A DNA stretch of 6,590 nucleotides from Gammaproteobacteria bacterium. Its GTDB lineage: Bacteria > Pseudomonadota > Gammaproteobacteria > Steroidobacterales > Steroidobacteraceae. This document shows positions 5,309 to 6,590 of this stretch, in pieces. Position numbers and translations under genes: made by a program. Positions within the stretch are counted from its first letter, which is position 1. Each line of letters starts with the position of its first letter. Location: the NCBI GenBank assembly GCA_003162555.1, contig PMNQ01000169.1:16835-23424 (forward strand), in the 5' to 3' direction. The notes under the pieces were generated by a model. The model saw nothing but the letters and a program-made list of their open reading frames with translations, searched no databases and had not been told where the DNA came from.

Positions 5309-6590
5309 ATGTTGCACTTAAAGGGTTCGGCTCGCGGCCGCTGCGCGGTTAACCTTGCACTGGCTCTGCTTTCTGCCAGCGCCCTCGCTGCCCCGGCACA
5401 CGCCCTTTCGGCTGCCACTGAATCCCGCGGTTGCGTGGATCAGGGCGCTCCCGAACGCGGGCAGTTCCGATCTCAATGGATGCAGCGTGGTTCCACGGTT
5501 GAACGCCGGGAGCTTCCGCTTGCGCTGCGAGGTTTCTCCCAGCTCGTTCGCATTGAAGAGCAGGGTGTCGACGTCGAAATTGAGATACAGGATTCCGCCG
5601 GCGCAGTCGTCGCGCGTTCGGACAGCCCCGTTGAGCGCAGCGCCCTGCAATTCGTGACCATCCCGGCGACTGCAAATGGGACAACGCTGGTGGTGCGTGC
5701 GAGAGAGCCCGCAGGCCTGGAGGGTTCGGTTCGGGTGACGTACCTGGCCGTCGATGGGCCAGAAATCCACGAAAAATCAAAGGAGTGCACGCGCGCGGTG
5801 CGCCAGTGGGCCGAGGCCGACATGGCCTATGCGCGTGGACGCTCGCTGACGCTCGGCCGAATCACTGCGAATGCCGGATCGGCGCGCATTTCCTTTGAGG
5901 CCGCACGAGGCGCTTACACAGGCGCGCATGCAGCATTACTCGGTTCGGCCAACGCCGATGCGCGGGGATTGCTGGAGTTGAATCTCGCCGCAGTGGCGTA
6001 CTACGGGTTGAAGGATTGGAGTGCCAGTGCTTACTGGGGCGCAAGGGCAGCAACCACCTTTGCAGCCAGCCACAACACTTACCGACGGGCGCGTGCTCAG
6101 GCGATCGAGGCGGCCGCGTGGATCGAACTGGCCACGAGTGCCGCAGACCCAGAGCAAACAGCTGCAACACCTCGGGCGGCGAGCATGCAGTTCGCGCGCG
6201 CCCGGGCGCTGCTTGCGGCTGTCGCGGAACTGCACGCCGCGCGTCACGAATCGTATGACCAGGCGCTGCAGGTCAACAACATCGGGCTGGCGTACACATA
6301 CGAATCCCGATTCGACGAGGCTGTTCCGTATTTCTTTCGCGCACAGCAGGCCTTCGAGAGTCTTGGCGATACCAACCGCTCCGCTGTGGCTTTGCAGAAC
6401 ATCGGGTATTGCGAATGGGGCTTGGGGCGGCTCTCTGCGGCCCTGGTCAAATTCGATCGCGCCGTGGAGTTGCTGGCGTCCATGGAGCGACCCAATCTGT
6501 ACCTCGCCGCGCTTAACAATAGCGGTCTGGCTCATTATGAAGCCGGCCGGTTCGACGATGCACTGCGTCTGGAAAACCTTGCTCTGGATC
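5309..6590 (+). CDS. Exported TPR-repeat protein, probably CHAT-type, cut by the window edge
   Basis: The frame is open for 427 codons and continues past the right edge, so the C-terminus is missing. Residues 1-32 form a signal peptide: basic start (K5, R9, R11), hydrophobic core V-N-L-A-L-A-L-L-S-A-S-A-L-A (14-27), likely cleavage after A-P-A or A-H-A. Residues about 62-148 form a beta-sandwich-like domain (V-D-V-E-I-E-I-Q-D-S-A-G-A-V-V-A-R-S-D-S and G-S-V-R-V-T-Y-L-A-V-D) reminiscent of pre-peptidase C-terminal domains. A helical stretch (about 155-310) follows. TPR units are visible at 318-351 (N-N-I-G-L-A-Y-T-Y-E-S-R-F-D-E-A), 358-392 (Q-N-I-G-Y-C-E-W-G-L-G-R-L) and from 400 on (N-N-S-G-L-A-H-Y-E-A-G-R-F-D-D-A). 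Proteins built this way beside sigma/anti-sigma pairs commonly end in a CHAT caspase-like peptidase domain; here that is inference. The ribosome binding site is weak. The gene is divergent from the sigma operon. Confidence 0.85.
   Translation, partial: MLHLKGSARGRCAVNLALALLSASALAAPAHALSAATESRGCVDQGAPERGQFRSQWMQRGSTVERRELPLALRGFSQLVRIEEQGVDVEIEIQDSAGAVVARSDSPVERSALQFVTIPATANGTTLVVRAREPAGLEGSVRVTYLAVDGPEIHEKSKECTRAVRQWAEADMAYARGRSLTLGRITANAGSARISFEAARGAYTGAHAALLGSANADARGLLELNLAAVAYYGLKDWSASAYWGARAATTFAASHNTYRRARAQAIEAAAWIELATSAADPEQTAATPRAASMQFARARALLAAVAELHAARHESYDQALQVNNIGLAYTYESRFDEAVPYFFRAQQAFESLGDTNRSAVALQNIGYCEWGLGRLSAALVKFDRAVELLASMERPNLYLAALNNSGLAHYEAGRFDDALRLENLALD

Noticed and set aside
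5318..6535. Several long minus-strand open frames (up to 199 codons)
   Set aside because: They lie antisense to the TPR protein frame, which has a signal peptide and clear repeat motifs. Their translations are rich in Arg, Ser and Pro with no recognisable domain, typical of GC-rich shadows.

Overview
The window is GC-rich chromosomal DNA that looks proteobacterial. The sigma-factor/anti-sigma/exported-TPR arrangement on the right is a layout I associate with Gammaproteobacteria of the Xanthomonadales/Steroidobacter/Nevskia kind. That placement is an inference from gene style and is not proven here. I see no tRNA, rRNA, CRISPR array, transposase or phage structural gene. Six complete genes and one large gene cut by the right edge can be supported.

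Left part (1-3019): a minus-strand gene (65-1567) encodes a large, cysteine-rich outer-membrane-type lipoprotein of unknown function. A 435-base gap without a convincing gene (1568-2002) follows. After it come two plus-strand genes of unknown function, 18 bases apart (2003-2692 and 2711-3019), which probably form one operon. The lipoprotein and the 229-residue product may share a small beta-rich segment.

Middle (3009-3764): a minus-strand gene encodes a protein with an HExxE...DP motif and an E-V-C-D-P segment. It resembles a family of uncharacterised, probably metal-dependent peptidase-like proteins, here with a very basic C-terminal tail. Its 3' end overlaps the convergent 2711-3019 gene by 11 bases.

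Right part (3898-6590): this is the most coherent unit. An ECF-type sigma factor (4571-5203, minus strand) has an unusual hydrophobic C-terminal tail. It overlaps by 20 bases a membrane-anchored, zinc-ligand-free anti-sigma-like protein (3898-4590). Divergently, across a 105-base intergenic region containing the palindrome GAGTATACTC, runs a long open frame (5309 to beyond 6590). It encodes an exported protein with an N-terminal beta-sandwich-like domain followed by TPR repeats. Proteins of this build next to sigma/anti-sigma pairs often end in a CHAT (caspase-like) peptidase domain, but that region lies outside the window.

Working model (inference): the membrane anti-sigma protein holds the sigma factor, itself perhaps membrane-tethered, until an envelope signal releases it. 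The divergent exported TPR protein would be either the output or the sensor partner. The HExxE protein could be a second proteolytic component, but nothing in the sequence ties it to the sigma unit beyond adjacency and shared strand.
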